A stretch of DNA of 64,000 bases from Acidobacteriaceae bacterium TAA 166 (GTDB lineage: Bacteria > Acidobacteriota > Terriglobia > Terriglobales > Acidobacteriaceae). Under the pieces are notes generated by a model. That model saw only the letters and a program-made list of their open reading frames with translations, was not told the DNA's origin and did no database searches. Below, in pieces: positions 8,630 to 17,136 of this stretch; position 1 is the stretch's first letter, and every line of letters begins with the position of its first letter. The position numbers and the translations under genes are program-made. The stretch is from positions 2,348,001 to 2,412,000 of the forward strand of contig ATWD01000001.1 in NCBI GenBank assembly GCA_000421065.1, written 5' to 3'.

Positions 8630-9490
8630 ATGCGATCCGCTCCGTCTCGGATGACAACAGCCAAGCCACTGGGAAAACGCTACTATCCAACGCCAGCTCT
8701 GGAGAAAGGGCTGGACATCCTCGAGTTGTTCGCCGCCACGCCGGAGGGAATGACGGTCAGCGAGGTGGCTCGGAGACTGAATCGCACCATGTCGGAGATC
8801 TTCCGAATGCTGCTGTGTCTCGAGCATCGCGGGTATCTGGCGCAATCGGCGAACAAAGATCGCTATCATCTGACGCTACGGCTTTTTCACCTGGGTCAGG
8901 AGCATCCTCCTACCAAGCGAATGGTCACTGAGGCGCTGCCGGTGATGCACTGGCTGGCCCATGAGATCCGACAATCGTGTCATCTGGGAGTGCTCGACGG
9001 GGGCCATGTCGTGATTCTGGCTCAGGTGGATTCTCCGGAGTCGACCGGCTTCTACGTGAAGATGGGATCGAAGGTGGATCTGATGCATGCAGCCACCGGA
9101 CATGTCATTCTGTCTCATCTGGACGGAGACTCGGCGGAACGGGCGGTCCAGGAGTGGACGCGGGAGACACAGAAGCGGAGACCCGCCGATCTGAACGATC
9201 ACCTGACAAAGATTCGCGCGCGGGGCTACGAGAGGCGGGCGAGCTACGAGGTCACGGGGGTGATGAACGTCAGCTTCCCAGTGCTGAACTCCCAGGGCAA
9301 CGCGATCGCCGGGCTCACCGTGCCGTACGTAAAACGGATCGAAGATACGATCGGGGTGGCGGAGGTGGTGGAGAAGTTGAGCGAAGCGAGCCGCCAGATC
9401 TCCGAGGCGATGGGCGCACTGACCGAAGCGACAACGACGCCGGTCGAGACCACTGCCCCCAAGAAGACGGCCCCAAAGCCAAGGCGCTAA
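8630..9490 (+). CDS. IclR-family transcriptional regulator
   Basis: Ligand-responsive DNA-binding repressor or activator. The N-terminal winged helix-turn-helix spans about residues 18-75 (ALEKGLDILELF, MTVSEVARRLNRT, LEHRGYL). The effector-binding IclR domain follows, with the typical segments DRYHLTLRLFHLG, LPVMHWLAHE, MHAATGHVILSHL and an alanine/glycine-rich end. A low-complexity Thr/Pro/Lys tail (about the last 25 residues) is unusual. The first ATG of the open frame (8594) would add 12 residues; the ATG used here, or another 21 bases later, fits the family better. It is separated from the efflux operon by 152 bases. The direct repeats in that gap could be its sites or those of the sigma54 regulator. 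Confidence 0.88.
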   Translation: MRSAPSRMTTAKPLGKRYYPTPALEKGLDILELFAATPEGMTVSEVARRLNRTMSEIFRMLLCLEHRGYLAQSANKDRYHLTLRLFHLGQEHPPTKRMVTEALPVMHWLAHEIRQSCHLGVLDGGHVVILAQVDSPESTGFYVKMGSKVDLMHAATGHVILSHLDGDSAERAVQEWTRETQKRRPADLNDHLTKIRARGYERRASYEVTGVMNVSFPVLNSQGNAIAGLTVPYVKRIEDTIGVAEVVEKLSEASRQISEAMGALTEATTTPVETTAPKKTAPKPRR

Positions 9491-9525
9491 CCCTGGAGAG
9501 TTCTTTCCCATTTCCCCGCTTAGCT

Positions 9526-9570
9526 TGTCCGAAAATGGACACCGGGTTGCGTTTGTGGACAATGGGTTGC
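9526..9570 (+). promoter_or_regulatory. Tandem 15-bp direct repeats, candidate upstream activator sites
   Basis: Two copies of TGGACAnnGGGTTGC begin at 9536 and 9556, exactly 20 bases apart and so on nearly the same helical face. The first is also part of a dyad TGTCC-N6-GGACA (9526-9541). They lie roughly 70-105 bases before the start expected from the sigma54 promoter, the usual place for enhancer sites. The NtrC-type regulator encoded in the operon is the natural candidate to bind; the adjacent IclR protein is an alternative. Confidence 0.6.
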
Positions 9571-9612
9571 CCCTTATATCCTGTAAGTCTAAGATAATTA
9601 ATTCTTTGCGAT

Positions 9613-9627
9613 TGGCACCTCAGTTGC
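9613..9627 (+). promoter_or_regulatory. Candidate sigma54 (-24/-12) promoter of the efflux operon
   Basis: TGGCACCTCAGTTGC matches the sigma54 consensus TGGCAC-N5-TTGC, with GG and GC elements at the required spacing. The expected transcription start is only a few bases before the adaptor ATG at 9643. That implies a very short leader, consistent with the absence of a ribosome site there. The operon's own regulator is a sigma54 activator. Confidence 0.75.
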
Positions 9628-9642
9628 GATCTGTCCTCTTGC

Positions 9643-10902
9643 ATGGACATTCAGAGACCAGATATCAAGAGAAAGAAGATTCGGCGGCAGTGGATCGCCG
9701 GAGGCGCGGGCGTTCTGGTGCTGGCGTTGGCGGCGGTACTCGTCTCGCGGTTGAAACCAGCCGCCCCTACCGTGGACCGCGCGACGGTGTGGACCGATGC
9801 TGTGAAGCAGGGTCCTTTGCTGCGACAGGTTCGTGGGCCGGGAGCTCTGGTTCCGCGAGAGGACCGTATTCGTTTGATCCCTGCGGAGACTGAGGCCACG
9901 GTGGTGAGGATCCGCGTGCTGCCGGGAGCGAAGGTCGAGGCCGATACGGTCCTGATGGACCTGGTCGATCCGACTCTACAGCAGGAGCTGCTGGATGCTC
10001 AGCTGCAGCTGAAGGCAGCCGAGACGGATTTAACCAACATCAAGGCGAAGCTTCAGAGCGACCTGATGACCCAGAAGGCGGCGGCGGCGACGGTGAGCGC
10101 GGACTATAACCAGGCCAAGCTGCAGGCCCAGACGGATAAATCCCTGTACGACCTAGGCGTGATCAGCGGGTTGACCTACAGCGCGTCGAAGGGCAAGTCA
10201 GATGAGCTGACAACGCGCGACGACATCGAAAAGCAACGGCTGGTGGTGAACGAGAAGGCGATCGAGACGCAGGTTGCGGTCCAGCAGACCAAGGTAGCGC
10301 AGGCGCAGGCTCTGCTGGCGCTCAAGCAGAGGCAGCAGGACGCTTTGAGCGTGAAGGCTGGAATCGGCGGGGTTCTGGTGGACCTGCCGCATCAGGTGGG
10401 CGAGCATGTGGCTCCGGGAACGACGCTCGCGAAGGTGGTACAGCCGGATCAGTTGAAGGCGAGCCTGAAGATTGCGGAGACCCAGGCGAGAGATATCCAG
10501 ATCGGCCAGCCAGCCGAGATTGACACCCATAACGGCGTGGTCGACGGCAAGGTGATGCGAACCGATCCAGCTGTTGTGAACGGAACCGTGACCGTTGACG
10601 TAGAACTGGCAGGCACGTTGCCCCAGGGAGCTCGGCCCGACCTGAGTGTGGACGGAACTATCGACCTGGATCGCATGGCAAACGTGCTGTATGTCGGTCG
10701 GCCGGCCTTCGGCAACGAGAACAGCACCATCAGTCTGTTCAAGTTGAGTCCGGATGGCAAGACGGCGGTACGGGTTCCGGTAAAGGTTGGAAAGGCTTCG
10801 GTCAACGCGATCCAGGTGATCGAGGGATTGCAGCCCGGAGATATGGTGATCCTTTCGGACATGAGCCGATGGGATAACACGGACAGGATTCGACTGGAGT
10901 AG
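9643..10902 (+). CDS. Periplasmic adaptor (membrane-fusion protein) of a tripartite ABC efflux system
   Basis: HlyD/MacA-type membrane-fusion protein linking the inner-membrane permease to the TolC-like channel. A cytoplasmic basic N terminus is followed by one transmembrane helix (about residues 17-37). Then comes a biotinyl-lipoyl half (VVRIRVLPGAKVEADTVLMDL), a long alpha-hairpin or coiled coil (about 120-235, rich in Ala, Gln, Lys and Glu), the second lipoyl half (GIGGVLVDLPHQVGEHVAPGTTL) and beta-barrel domains. It is full length at 419 residues. It is the first gene of the operon, 26 bases before the ATPase. No Shine-Dalgarno motif is seen before the ATG, which fits a nearly leaderless transcript from the sigma54-type promoter. 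Confidence 0.92.
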   Translation: MDIQRPDIKRKKIRRQWIAGGAGVLVLALAAVLVSRLKPAAPTVDRATVWTDAVKQGPLLRQVRGPGALVPREDRIRLIPAETEATVVRIRVLPGAKVEADTVLMDLVDPTLQQELLDAQLQLKAAETDLTNIKAKLQSDLMTQKAAAATVSADYNQAKLQAQTDKSLYDLGVISGLTYSASKGKSDELTTRDDIEKQRLVVNEKAIETQVAVQQTKVAQAQALLALKQRQQDALSVKAGIGGVLVDLPHQVGEHVAPGTTLAKVVQPDQLKASLKIAETQARDIQIGQPAEIDTHNGVVDGKVMRTDPAVVNGTVTVDVELAGTLPQGARPDLSVDGTIDLDRMANVLYVGRPAFGNENSTISLFKLSPDGKTAVRVPVKVGKASVNAIQVIEGLQPGDMVILSDMSRWDNTDRIRLE

Positions 10903-10928
10903 CGAGCGAGAAAGAAAAGGAGAGAACG

Positions 10929-11639
10929 ATGGCGGATTCGATTATTGAGATCGAGCAGTTGACCAAGGTCTTCTACACCGACGAGATTGAAACGCATGCC
11001 CTGTCGGGTGTGCATATGCAGATCAAGCGGGGCGAATATGTCGCGATGTCGGGGCCCTCGGGCTGCGGTAAATCTACGCTGCTCTCCATTATCGGCCTGC
11101 TGGATACGCCGACAGCGGGACGTTATCAGCTGAACGGCAAGGAGGTCGCGAATCTGGATTTCGCGGACCGCTCCCGGATTCGCAACCAGGAGATTGGATT
11201 TATCTTCCAGAGCTTCAACCTGATCGGCGACCTGAGCGTGGCGGAGAACGTCGAGCTGCCCCTGACCTATCGCGCCGGAATGCCTGCAGCTGAACGTAAG
11301 GCGCGCGTGCAGGAGTCCTTGGAGCGCGTGAACATGGCGCATCGTATGCGGCATTATCCGGCTCAACTCTCAGGAGGTCAGCAGCAGAGGGTGGCCGTGG
11401 CGCGCGCGCTGGCGGGGTCGCCTTCCATCCTGCTGGCGGACGAGCCTACGGGAAATCTGGACTCGAAGAACGGCGAAGCCGTGATGAAGCTGCTGAAGGA
11501 GTTGCACGATGAAGGAGCGACCATCTGCATGGTGACGCACGATCCCCGCTTCGCCGCCCATGCGGAGCGTCAGATTCACCTGTTCGACGGCAAGGTGGTC
11601 GCGGAGGGCGAGCTGAGCCAGTTGATGGCGGAGGCTTAG
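10929..11639 (+). CDS. ABC transporter ATP-binding protein (MacB/LolD-type), first copy
   Basis: Cytoplasmic ATPase energising the efflux permease. All nucleotide-binding motifs are canonical: Walker A GPSGCGKST (about residues 41-49), Q-loop in FIFQSFNL, signature LSGGQQQRVA, Walker B ILLADEP, D-loop GNLDSK and the switch histidine in MVTHDPR. Length (236) and motifs match the LolD/MacB ATPase subfamily. GGAGA lies shortly before the ATG. It sits between the adaptor and the duplicated permease; a second, more divergent ATPase follows the permease. Confidence 0.95.
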   Translation: MADSIIEIEQLTKVFYTDEIETHALSGVHMQIKRGEYVAMSGPSGCGKSTLLSIIGLLDTPTAGRYQLNGKEVANLDFADRSRIRNQEIGFIFQSFNLIGDLSVAENVELPLTYRAGMPAAERKARVQESLERVNMAHRMRHYPAQLSGGQQQRVAVARALAGSPSILLADEPTGNLDSKNGEAVMKLLKELHDEGATICMVTHDPRFAAHAERQIHLFDGKVVAEGELSQLMAEA

Positions 11640-11641
11640 TC

Positions 11642-11959
11642 ATGATTCGCGAAGTAGTTGAAGAGGCCGAAGAGATGGTGCGGGAGATGCCGGGATTTAC
11701 GACCCTCTTTCTACTTCTGGCGGTGTTGTCCGTCGGGGCACGCTGCACGGTGGCCTGCGATGTAGAAGGAGATGGCCTGAATCTGGTCGCCAAAAACAAT
11801 GCGGAGCATAAGGCGACCAGCAGGTTGGATGGGCAGATTCGCCGCGCCTCAAAGCACCCGGGACTGACGGTCACCGTCGGGATTCAACAGTACGAGATGG
11901 AGCTGCGTGTGCCGGTCTCGAGTGTGCGGAATCTTTGGGAAGTCAGACGCACGGCCTGA
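11642..11959 (+). CDS. Small hypothetical protein between ATPase and permease
   Basis: 105-residue ORF that starts two bases after the ATPase stop. A good GGAGG site lies seven bases before its ATG, so translation is plausible. It has an acidic N terminus, one hydrophobic segment (about residues 18-34) and a polar C-terminal half with no recognised domain. It fills what would otherwise be a 340-base gap within a tight operon. It could be a small membrane partner of the transporter or an untranslated spacer; the composition is not strongly protein-like near the end. Confidence 0.4.
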   Translation: MIREVVEEAEEMVREMPGFTTLFLLLAVLSVGARCTVACDVEGDGLNLVAKNNAEHKATSRLDGQIRRASKHPGLTVTVGIQQYEMELRVPVSSVRNLWEVRRTA

Positions 11960-11979
11960 AGGCAGCAAAGGAATAATCC

Positions 11980-14532
11980 ATGAATGGACTCATCCAGGAT
12001 GTGAAGTTCGCTCTGCGGCAGCTGAGAAAGGCTCCTGGCTTTACGATTACGGCGATCCTGACGCTGGCGCTGGGCATCGGAGCGAACGCCGCGATCTTTA
12101 CGCTGGTGCATGCGGTGCTGCTCAAGAATCTGCCTGTGGTCGACCCGAAGATGCTGGTGCGAGTGGGCGACAATGACGAGTGCTGCATCAACGGCGGCGC
12201 AGCGTACAAGAACGACTACACCCTGTTTTCGTATGACCTGTACACGCATCTCCGCGACCAGATACCCGAGTTCGAGCAGCTTGCGGCGATGCAGGCCGGT
12301 ATCGGTTACGGCTCGCTGACCACGCGCAGGAGCAACGACAGCTCGCTGCCTAAATCCCTGCGGAGCGAGATGGTCTCGGGAAACTACTTCCAGGTCTTTG
12401 GGCTGACTCCTTACGCAGGACGGCTGTTGACGCCCGCCGACGATGTCGCGGGGGCTCCTCCCGGAGTGGTGATGAGCTACCAGACGTGGCAGCGCGACTA
12501 CGGCCTCGATCCTACGGTCGTGGGCAGCACCTTCCTTCTGAATACCAATCCTGTGACCGTGGTTGGGATTACGCCTCCGGGATTCTATGGTGACCGGATG
12601 ACGGATACGCCGCCGGACTTTTATATCCCGATGGCGATGGAGCCGCAGCTCGGCCCGGCTCATCCGACGACCATTCTGCACCGGTCGGATCGCAGCTGGA
12701 TTTACCTCATCGGGAGGATCAAGCCGGGGACAGAGCTTCCTTCTCTGCAGGCGAAGATGGGGGGGGTGCTACGGGGATTCCTGGCGCAGCTTCCGACCTT
12801 TCAGCGGAAGGGCATGGAACAGAATCTCGCGCAATCGCACGTCGTGTTGGTCCCTGCCGGGGCCGGAATCGAGAACATGCAGCAGAACACGGGCAAAGGA
12901 CTGCGGCTGCTGTTCATCGTCTCCGCGCTGGTGCTGCTGATCGCCTGTGCAAACATTGCGAACCTTGTGCTGGTGCGGGGGATGGCGCGGCGGGCGGAGA
13001 CGTCGATCCGCATGGCTCTGGGAGCGCAGAGGAGGAGGCTGATCCGCCAGATGCTCACCGAGAGCGTTCTTCTGTCGTGCCTCGGCGGCCTCGCCGGCCT
13101 GGTCGTCGCCTATGGCGGAACGCGCGTGCTGTTGAACATGGCGTTTCCTGATGCAACGGATCTGCCTATCCAGGCCACTCCTTCGACGGTGGTACTGGCG
13201 TTCGCGTTCGGCCTGTCGCTGCTGACTGGGCTGATCTTCGGAATCGCGCCGGCGTGGGTGACCTCGCATTCGGAACCCGCGGAGGCCCTGCGTGGATCGA
13301 ACCGCACCACGCAGGATCGTTCGGGATGGCTGCAACGGTCGCTGGTGATCCTGCAGGCAGCGCTCTCGCTGGTGCTGCTGGTGGGGGCTGGATTGATGGC
13401 GAAGAGCCTGAGCAATCTCGAAGGACAGAACTTCGGCGTGAAGACGGAGAATCGGTTCGTCGCGCACTTCAGCCCGGAGAACGCGGCTTACAAGCAAAAT
13501 CAATTGCAGTCGCTGTACGACCGAATCACCCAGGATTTACATGCCTTGCCCGGAGTCGAGAGGGTCTCTCTCTCGATGTATACCCCGCTTGAAGGAAACA
13601 ACTGGAGCGAGGGGGTTCAATTTCAGGGCAGGGCGGAGCCGAAGGTTGGCGATGAGATGGGAGCATCCTGGCTGCGCGCCAGCCCGGAGTTCTTCGACAT
13701 CGTAGGTCATCACGTGCTTCGCGGGCGAGGGATTACGGAGCAGGACACCGCAACGTCCACTCCGATCGCCGTCGTCAACGAGGCCTTCGTGAAGAAGTTT
13801 TTTTCGAACGGCAAAGATCCCATCGGAGCGCACTTCGGCGTATCGGGCATGCAGAGCGTGGGCGACTTCGAGATCGTCGGCGTGGTCTCCGATGTGAAGT
13901 ACAACAACGTCCGGGAACATACGCGGGCGATGTATTTTCGCCCTTTGCTGCAGATGGCGCATACCAAGCCGGAGGACGATACCCGTTCGATGTATGCAAG
14001 CGCAATCATGCTGCAGACGAAAGGATCCATCGATGACCTGGAGTCGCAGGTGCGGCGGACGCTCGCGAATATCGATCCCAACCTGACGGTGAGCCGCTAC
14101 GATACCTTCCAGGGTCAGATCAGGGGACAGTTTAACCAGGAGCGCCTGATTGCGCGGCTTACGCTGATGTTCGGCGCGCTCGCTCTTGTTCTGGCCTCGG
14201 TGGGCCTGTATGGAGTAACGGCTTATTCGGTAGCGCGGCGGACGCCTGAGATCGGAGTGCGCATGGCGCTGGGCGCGAATCGCGGCAGCGTGATCGCGAT
14301 GGTTCTGCGTGAAGCCTTGATGCAGGCAGGAATCGGACTTGCAATTGGAGTCCCGGTGACGTGGATCTGCACGCGGTTCGTGCAGTCGCAGCTCTACGGC
14401 GTTGCCGGCCACGACCTCGTCGTGCTCGGAGGAGCCGTGCTTATCCTGGCCGGCGCGGCCTTTGCGGCGGGGCTGATTCCGGCGCAGCGCGCCGCATCGA
14501 CCGACCCAGTACAAGCACTGCGGATGGAGTAA
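11980..14532 (+). CDS. Duplicated MacB/FtsX-type ABC permease (ADOP family)
   Basis: Inner-membrane permease of the double-length type known as acidobacterial duplicated orphan permease. It contains two tandem MacB units, each a periplasmic core domain plus an FtsX domain. The first transmembrane helix follows the typical N-terminal block DVKFALRQLRKAPGFT (about residues 6-21). The first FtsX helices are near residues 305-420 and the second set near 720-840, ending with the conserved ARRTPEIGVRMALGA and PVQALRME. Length (850) is typical. ADOP proteins usually lie without ATPase genes, but here one lies on each side. AGGA precedes the ATG; the next gene starts four bases after the stop. Confidence 0.93.
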   Translation: MNGLIQDVKFALRQLRKAPGFTITAILTLALGIGANAAIFTLVHAVLLKNLPVVDPKMLVRVGDNDECCINGGAAYKNDYTLFSYDLYTHLRDQIPEFEQLAAMQAGIGYGSLTTRRSNDSSLPKSLRSEMVSGNYFQVFGLTPYAGRLLTPADDVAGAPPGVVMSYQTWQRDYGLDPTVVGSTFLLNTNPVTVVGITPPGFYGDRMTDTPPDFYIPMAMEPQLGPAHPTTILHRSDRSWIYLIGRIKPGTELPSLQAKMGGVLRGFLAQLPTFQRKGMEQNLAQSHVVLVPAGAGIENMQQNTGKGLRLLFIVSALVLLIACANIANLVLVRGMARRAETSIRMALGAQRRRLIRQMLTESVLLSCLGGLAGLVVAYGGTRVLLNMAFPDATDLPIQATPSTVVLAFAFGLSLLTGLIFGIAPAWVTSHSEPAEALRGSNRTTQDRSGWLQRSLVILQAALSLVLLVGAGLMAKSLSNLEGQNFGVKTENRFVAHFSPENAAYKQNQLQSLYDRITQDLHALPGVERVSLSMYTPLEGNNWSEGVQFQGRAEPKVGDEMGASWLRASPEFFDIVGHHVLRGRGITEQDTATSTPIAVVNEAFVKKFFSNGKDPIGAHFGVSGMQSVGDFEIVGVVSDVKYNNVREHTRAMYFRPLLQMAHTKPEDDTRSMYASAIMLQTKGSIDDLESQVRRTLANIDPNLTVSRYDTFQGQIRGQFNQERLIARLTLMFGALALVLASVGLYGVTAYSVARRTPEIGVRMALGANRGSVIAMVLREALMQAGIGLAIGVPVTWICTRFVQSQLYGVAGHDLVVLGGAVLILAGAAFAAGLIPAQRAASTDPVQALRME

Positions 14533-14536
14533 AGAG

Positions 14537-15244
14537 ATGATTGAACTGAAGAATGTTGAGCGCAGTTACAAGACTGGGCATACCGAGACCTGGGTATTGC
14601 GACGAGTGAACCTGACGATTCGCCCGTGGGAGTTCATCACGATCATGGGGCCTTCGGGCGCGGGCAAGTCTTCGCTGCTGAACGTGCTGGCGATGCTCGA
14701 TGACCAATGGAAGGGCGAGTTCGACTTCGACGGCGAAGCCGTGCATAGGATGAACCGCAAGCAGCGGGCGGACCTGGCGCGGCGGCGCATCGGCATGGTG
14801 TTTCAGAGCTATCACCTACTCGACGATCTTACGGTCGCAGAGAACATCGATCTTCCGCTTTCGTATAAGGACATTCCCCGCGCGGAGCGGCAGTCCCTGG
14901 TGGCAGACACGCTGGATCGATTTCAGATCGTCGGGAAGAAGGATCTTTACCCGCATCAGCTCTCCGGTGGACAACAGCAGCTGGTGGGCATCGCGCGCGC
15001 TATGATTCATACGCCCGCTCTTCTGCTGGCCGATGAGCCAACCGGGAATCTTCAGTCCAAGCAGGCCAAGGAGATTATGGAGATGTTCCGGCAGTTGAAT
15101 GAGGAGGGTACGACGATCGTGCAGGTGACTCACTCCGAGGCGAACGCAGCGTACGGCACGCGCATCATCGAGTTGCGAGACGGCTGGATCTACTCCGACA
15201 CCGCAGGTGAAGTGAATAACACGGCAGCGGAGGTAGGTCAGTGA
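14537..15244 (+). CDS. ABC transporter ATP-binding protein, second copy (variant D-loop)
   Basis: Second MacB/LolD-like ATPase of the operon. Walker A GPSGAGKSS, Q-loop MVFQSYHL, Walker B LLLADEP and switch histidine VTHS are all present. The signature reads LSGGQQQLVG where the first copy has QQQRVA, and the D-loop reads GNLQSK, with Gln replacing the usual Asp. It may pair with the first ATPase as an asymmetric heterodimer; this is inference. It overlaps the TolC-like gene by four bases (GTGA), indicating translational coupling. Confidence 0.93.
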   Translation: MIELKNVERSYKTGHTETWVLRRVNLTIRPWEFITIMGPSGAGKSSLLNVLAMLDDQWKGEFDFDGEAVHRMNRKQRADLARRRIGMVFQSYHLLDDLTVAENIDLPLSYKDIPRAERQSLVADTLDRFQIVGKKDLYPHQLSGGQQQLVGIARAMIHTPALLLADEPTGNLQSKQAKEIMEMFRQLNEEGTTIVQVTHSEANAAYGTRIIELRDGWIYSDTAGEVNNTAAEVGQ

Positions 15245-17136
15245 AGACTTCCCCCCCTCAACGTAAGATCACAAATCGTTGGATCAGCATAGCCCTGCTT
15301 CTTGCAACGCCCGCATGGCCACAAGCTGGAACTGAAGCGCCGGCGCTGCGGCTCGATGTGCCGCATTCGGATAATCCTCTGGATGTGTATCGAGCCACAC
15401 TGGTTCCTCAACCCAACCTGGCGAACACCCCTCGAATCGACTCTCTTGTTCGTGATGGAGTTCTGGAGCTAAGCCTGAAGAATGCGATCCTGCTCGCACT
15501 TGAAAATAATCTCGACCTTGCGATTGCGAGATATAACATCCCGATCGCCGAGGCCGATATTCTTCGCACCCGTGCCGGCGCGACGTTTCGCGGTGTGAAT
15601 ACGGGCGTTGTGCAGAACACGCCCGGCGGCGGCGTCGGAGGATTCGGCACAGCCGGAACGGGGGCGGGGGCGGGAGGAACCTCGGGCGGAGCGGGCGGAG
15701 CGGGCGCGGGAGCCTCGGGTCTTGTGCAGTCTACACTGGGTGCGGGAACTACCGTGCAGTCGTACGATCCATTGATCTCCGGCATGTTCAGCAATGAGCA
15801 TTATGCGCAGCCGCTCGCAAACCTGCAGCTCTATGGTGTGCCGACGCTGCAGCAGAACACGACGATCGGCAATATCGATTATCAGCAGTCATTCGCCACA
15901 GGCACGACGCTGACTGCTGTCTTCAACAACAATCGGGTGACGCAGAACAGCCAGTTTGTCCTTCTCAATCCCAACCTGAACACCTATTACCAGGTTGGAT
16001 TAGAACAGCAGCTACTGGCGGGATTTGGATTCGGAACGAACCTGCGTTACCTGCGGATCGCGAAGAATAACCAGAAGATCTCCGATCAGGCCTTCAGGCT
16101 GCAGGTGATCACAACAATCACCCAGATCGCCGATATGTATTGGGACCTTGTCGCGGCCTACGAGGATGAGGGCGTGAAGAGCCGGGCGCTGGACTTCGCC
16201 ACGCAGACGCTGGACAGCGGACGAAAACAGCTGGCCTTGCAGGCGATTCCCGAGATGGACGTCATGAAGGATGAAGCGGAGGTCGCAAACCGCGAGCAGG
16301 ACTTGACGATCGCGAAGACAACGCTGCAGTTCCAGGAGCTTCTGATGAAGAACGCCCTGACGAAGAATCTGGACGATCCTGTGCTGGAGGCGATGCCGGT
16401 ACGACCGACGGACTCGAGCGCGGCCGAGGACGCGCTGACCACGGGTCCGACGGAGGATACGATTGCGCTCGCTCTGCGCGACCGCATCGAGCTGAGCGAA
16501 TCGGATATCGATCTTCAGAACCGGCGCATCAGCCGCGATGCCGCCCGCAATGCCCTGCTGCCAACGGTGACTTTGGACGCCTACTATGGCGGAACAGGTC
16601 TGGCTGGACCTTCGAATCCCCTGTCCGAGACTCCGTCAACCGCTCCCTCAAACTGGGGTGGCGCGGTGCGAGGCGCGTTCAACAATACGGCTCCGGACTA
16701 CTATGTAGGCGTCTCTGTGAAGGTCCCGATTCGCAATCGCGTGGCGAAGTCCGACCAGTATCGTTCGGAGCTGGAGGCGAGACAGGCGGAGCTGCGCATG
16801 CAGCAGCTGAAGAAGCAGATTCGCATCGAAGTGAGAAATGCGCAGTACGCCTTGGAACAGAGCAAGGCACGCGTCGATTCGGCGCGCAAGGCACGCGATC
16901 TGGCGCAGAAGACCTTCGATATCACGAAGAAGGAACAAGAGCTGGGAGCCGGCTCAAATTATCAAACACTGACCGCCCGGCGCGATCTCTCCGCTGCGGA
17001 GTCGACGCTTGTGGCCGCGATGACCGCGTACCAGAAGGCGAAGATCGAACTGGACCGCTCTGTGGGCACGACTCTCGATGCGAACCAGATTTCGATAGAA
17101 TCGGCGAGGACAGGCATCGCTTCAGGCGGTGAGTGA
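15241..17136 (+). CDS. TolC-like outer-membrane efflux channel
   Basis: Outer-membrane factor completing the tripartite exporter. A signal peptide (to about residue 29) precedes two outer-membrane-efflux repeats (about 80-390 and 410-610). The heptad-rich helices LQNRRISRDAARNALLP and QIRIEVRNAQYALEQSKARV are typical of the periplasmic alpha-barrel. At 631 residues it is longer than classical TolC (about 470-495 mature). Part of the excess is a glycine/alanine-rich insertion (about residues 128-160) in the region of the first beta strands. The GTG start overlaps the ATPase stop. The next gene also overlaps by four bases, so regulator and channel are translated from the same message. Confidence 0.9.
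   Translation: MKTSPPQRKITNRWISIALLLATPAWPQAGTEAPALRLDVPHSDNPLDVYRATLVPQPNLANTPRIDSLVRDGVLELSLKNAILLALENNLDLAIARYNIPIAEADILRTRAGATFRGVNTGVVQNTPGGGVGGFGTAGTGAGAGGTSGGAGGAGAGASGLVQSTLGAGTTVQSYDPLISGMFSNEHYAQPLANLQLYGVPTLQQNTTIGNIDYQQSFATGTTLTAVFNNNRVTQNSQFVLLNPNLNTYYQVGLEQQLLAGFGFGTNLRYLRIAKNNQKISDQAFRLQVITTITQIADMYWDLVAAYEDEGVKSRALDFATQTLDSGRKQLALQAIPEMDVMKDEAEVANREQDLTIAKTTLQFQELLMKNALTKNLDDPVLEAMPVRPTDSSAAEDALTTGPTEDTIALALRDRIELSESDIDLQNRRISRDAARNALLPTVTLDAYYGGTGLAGPSNPLSETPSTAPSNWGGAVRGAFNNTAPDYYVGVSVKVPIRNRVAKSDQYRSELEARQAELRMQQLKKQIRIEVRNAQYALEQSKARVDSARKARDLAQKTFDITKKEQELGAGSNYQTLTARRDLSAAESTLVAAMTAYQKAKIELDRSVGTTLDANQISIESARTGIASGGE

Noticed and set aside
9571-9612. Possible sigma70 promoter (TTGCCC...TAAGAT) before the efflux operon
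   Set aside because: Match to consensus is weak and the -24/-12 element nearby is far better supported.
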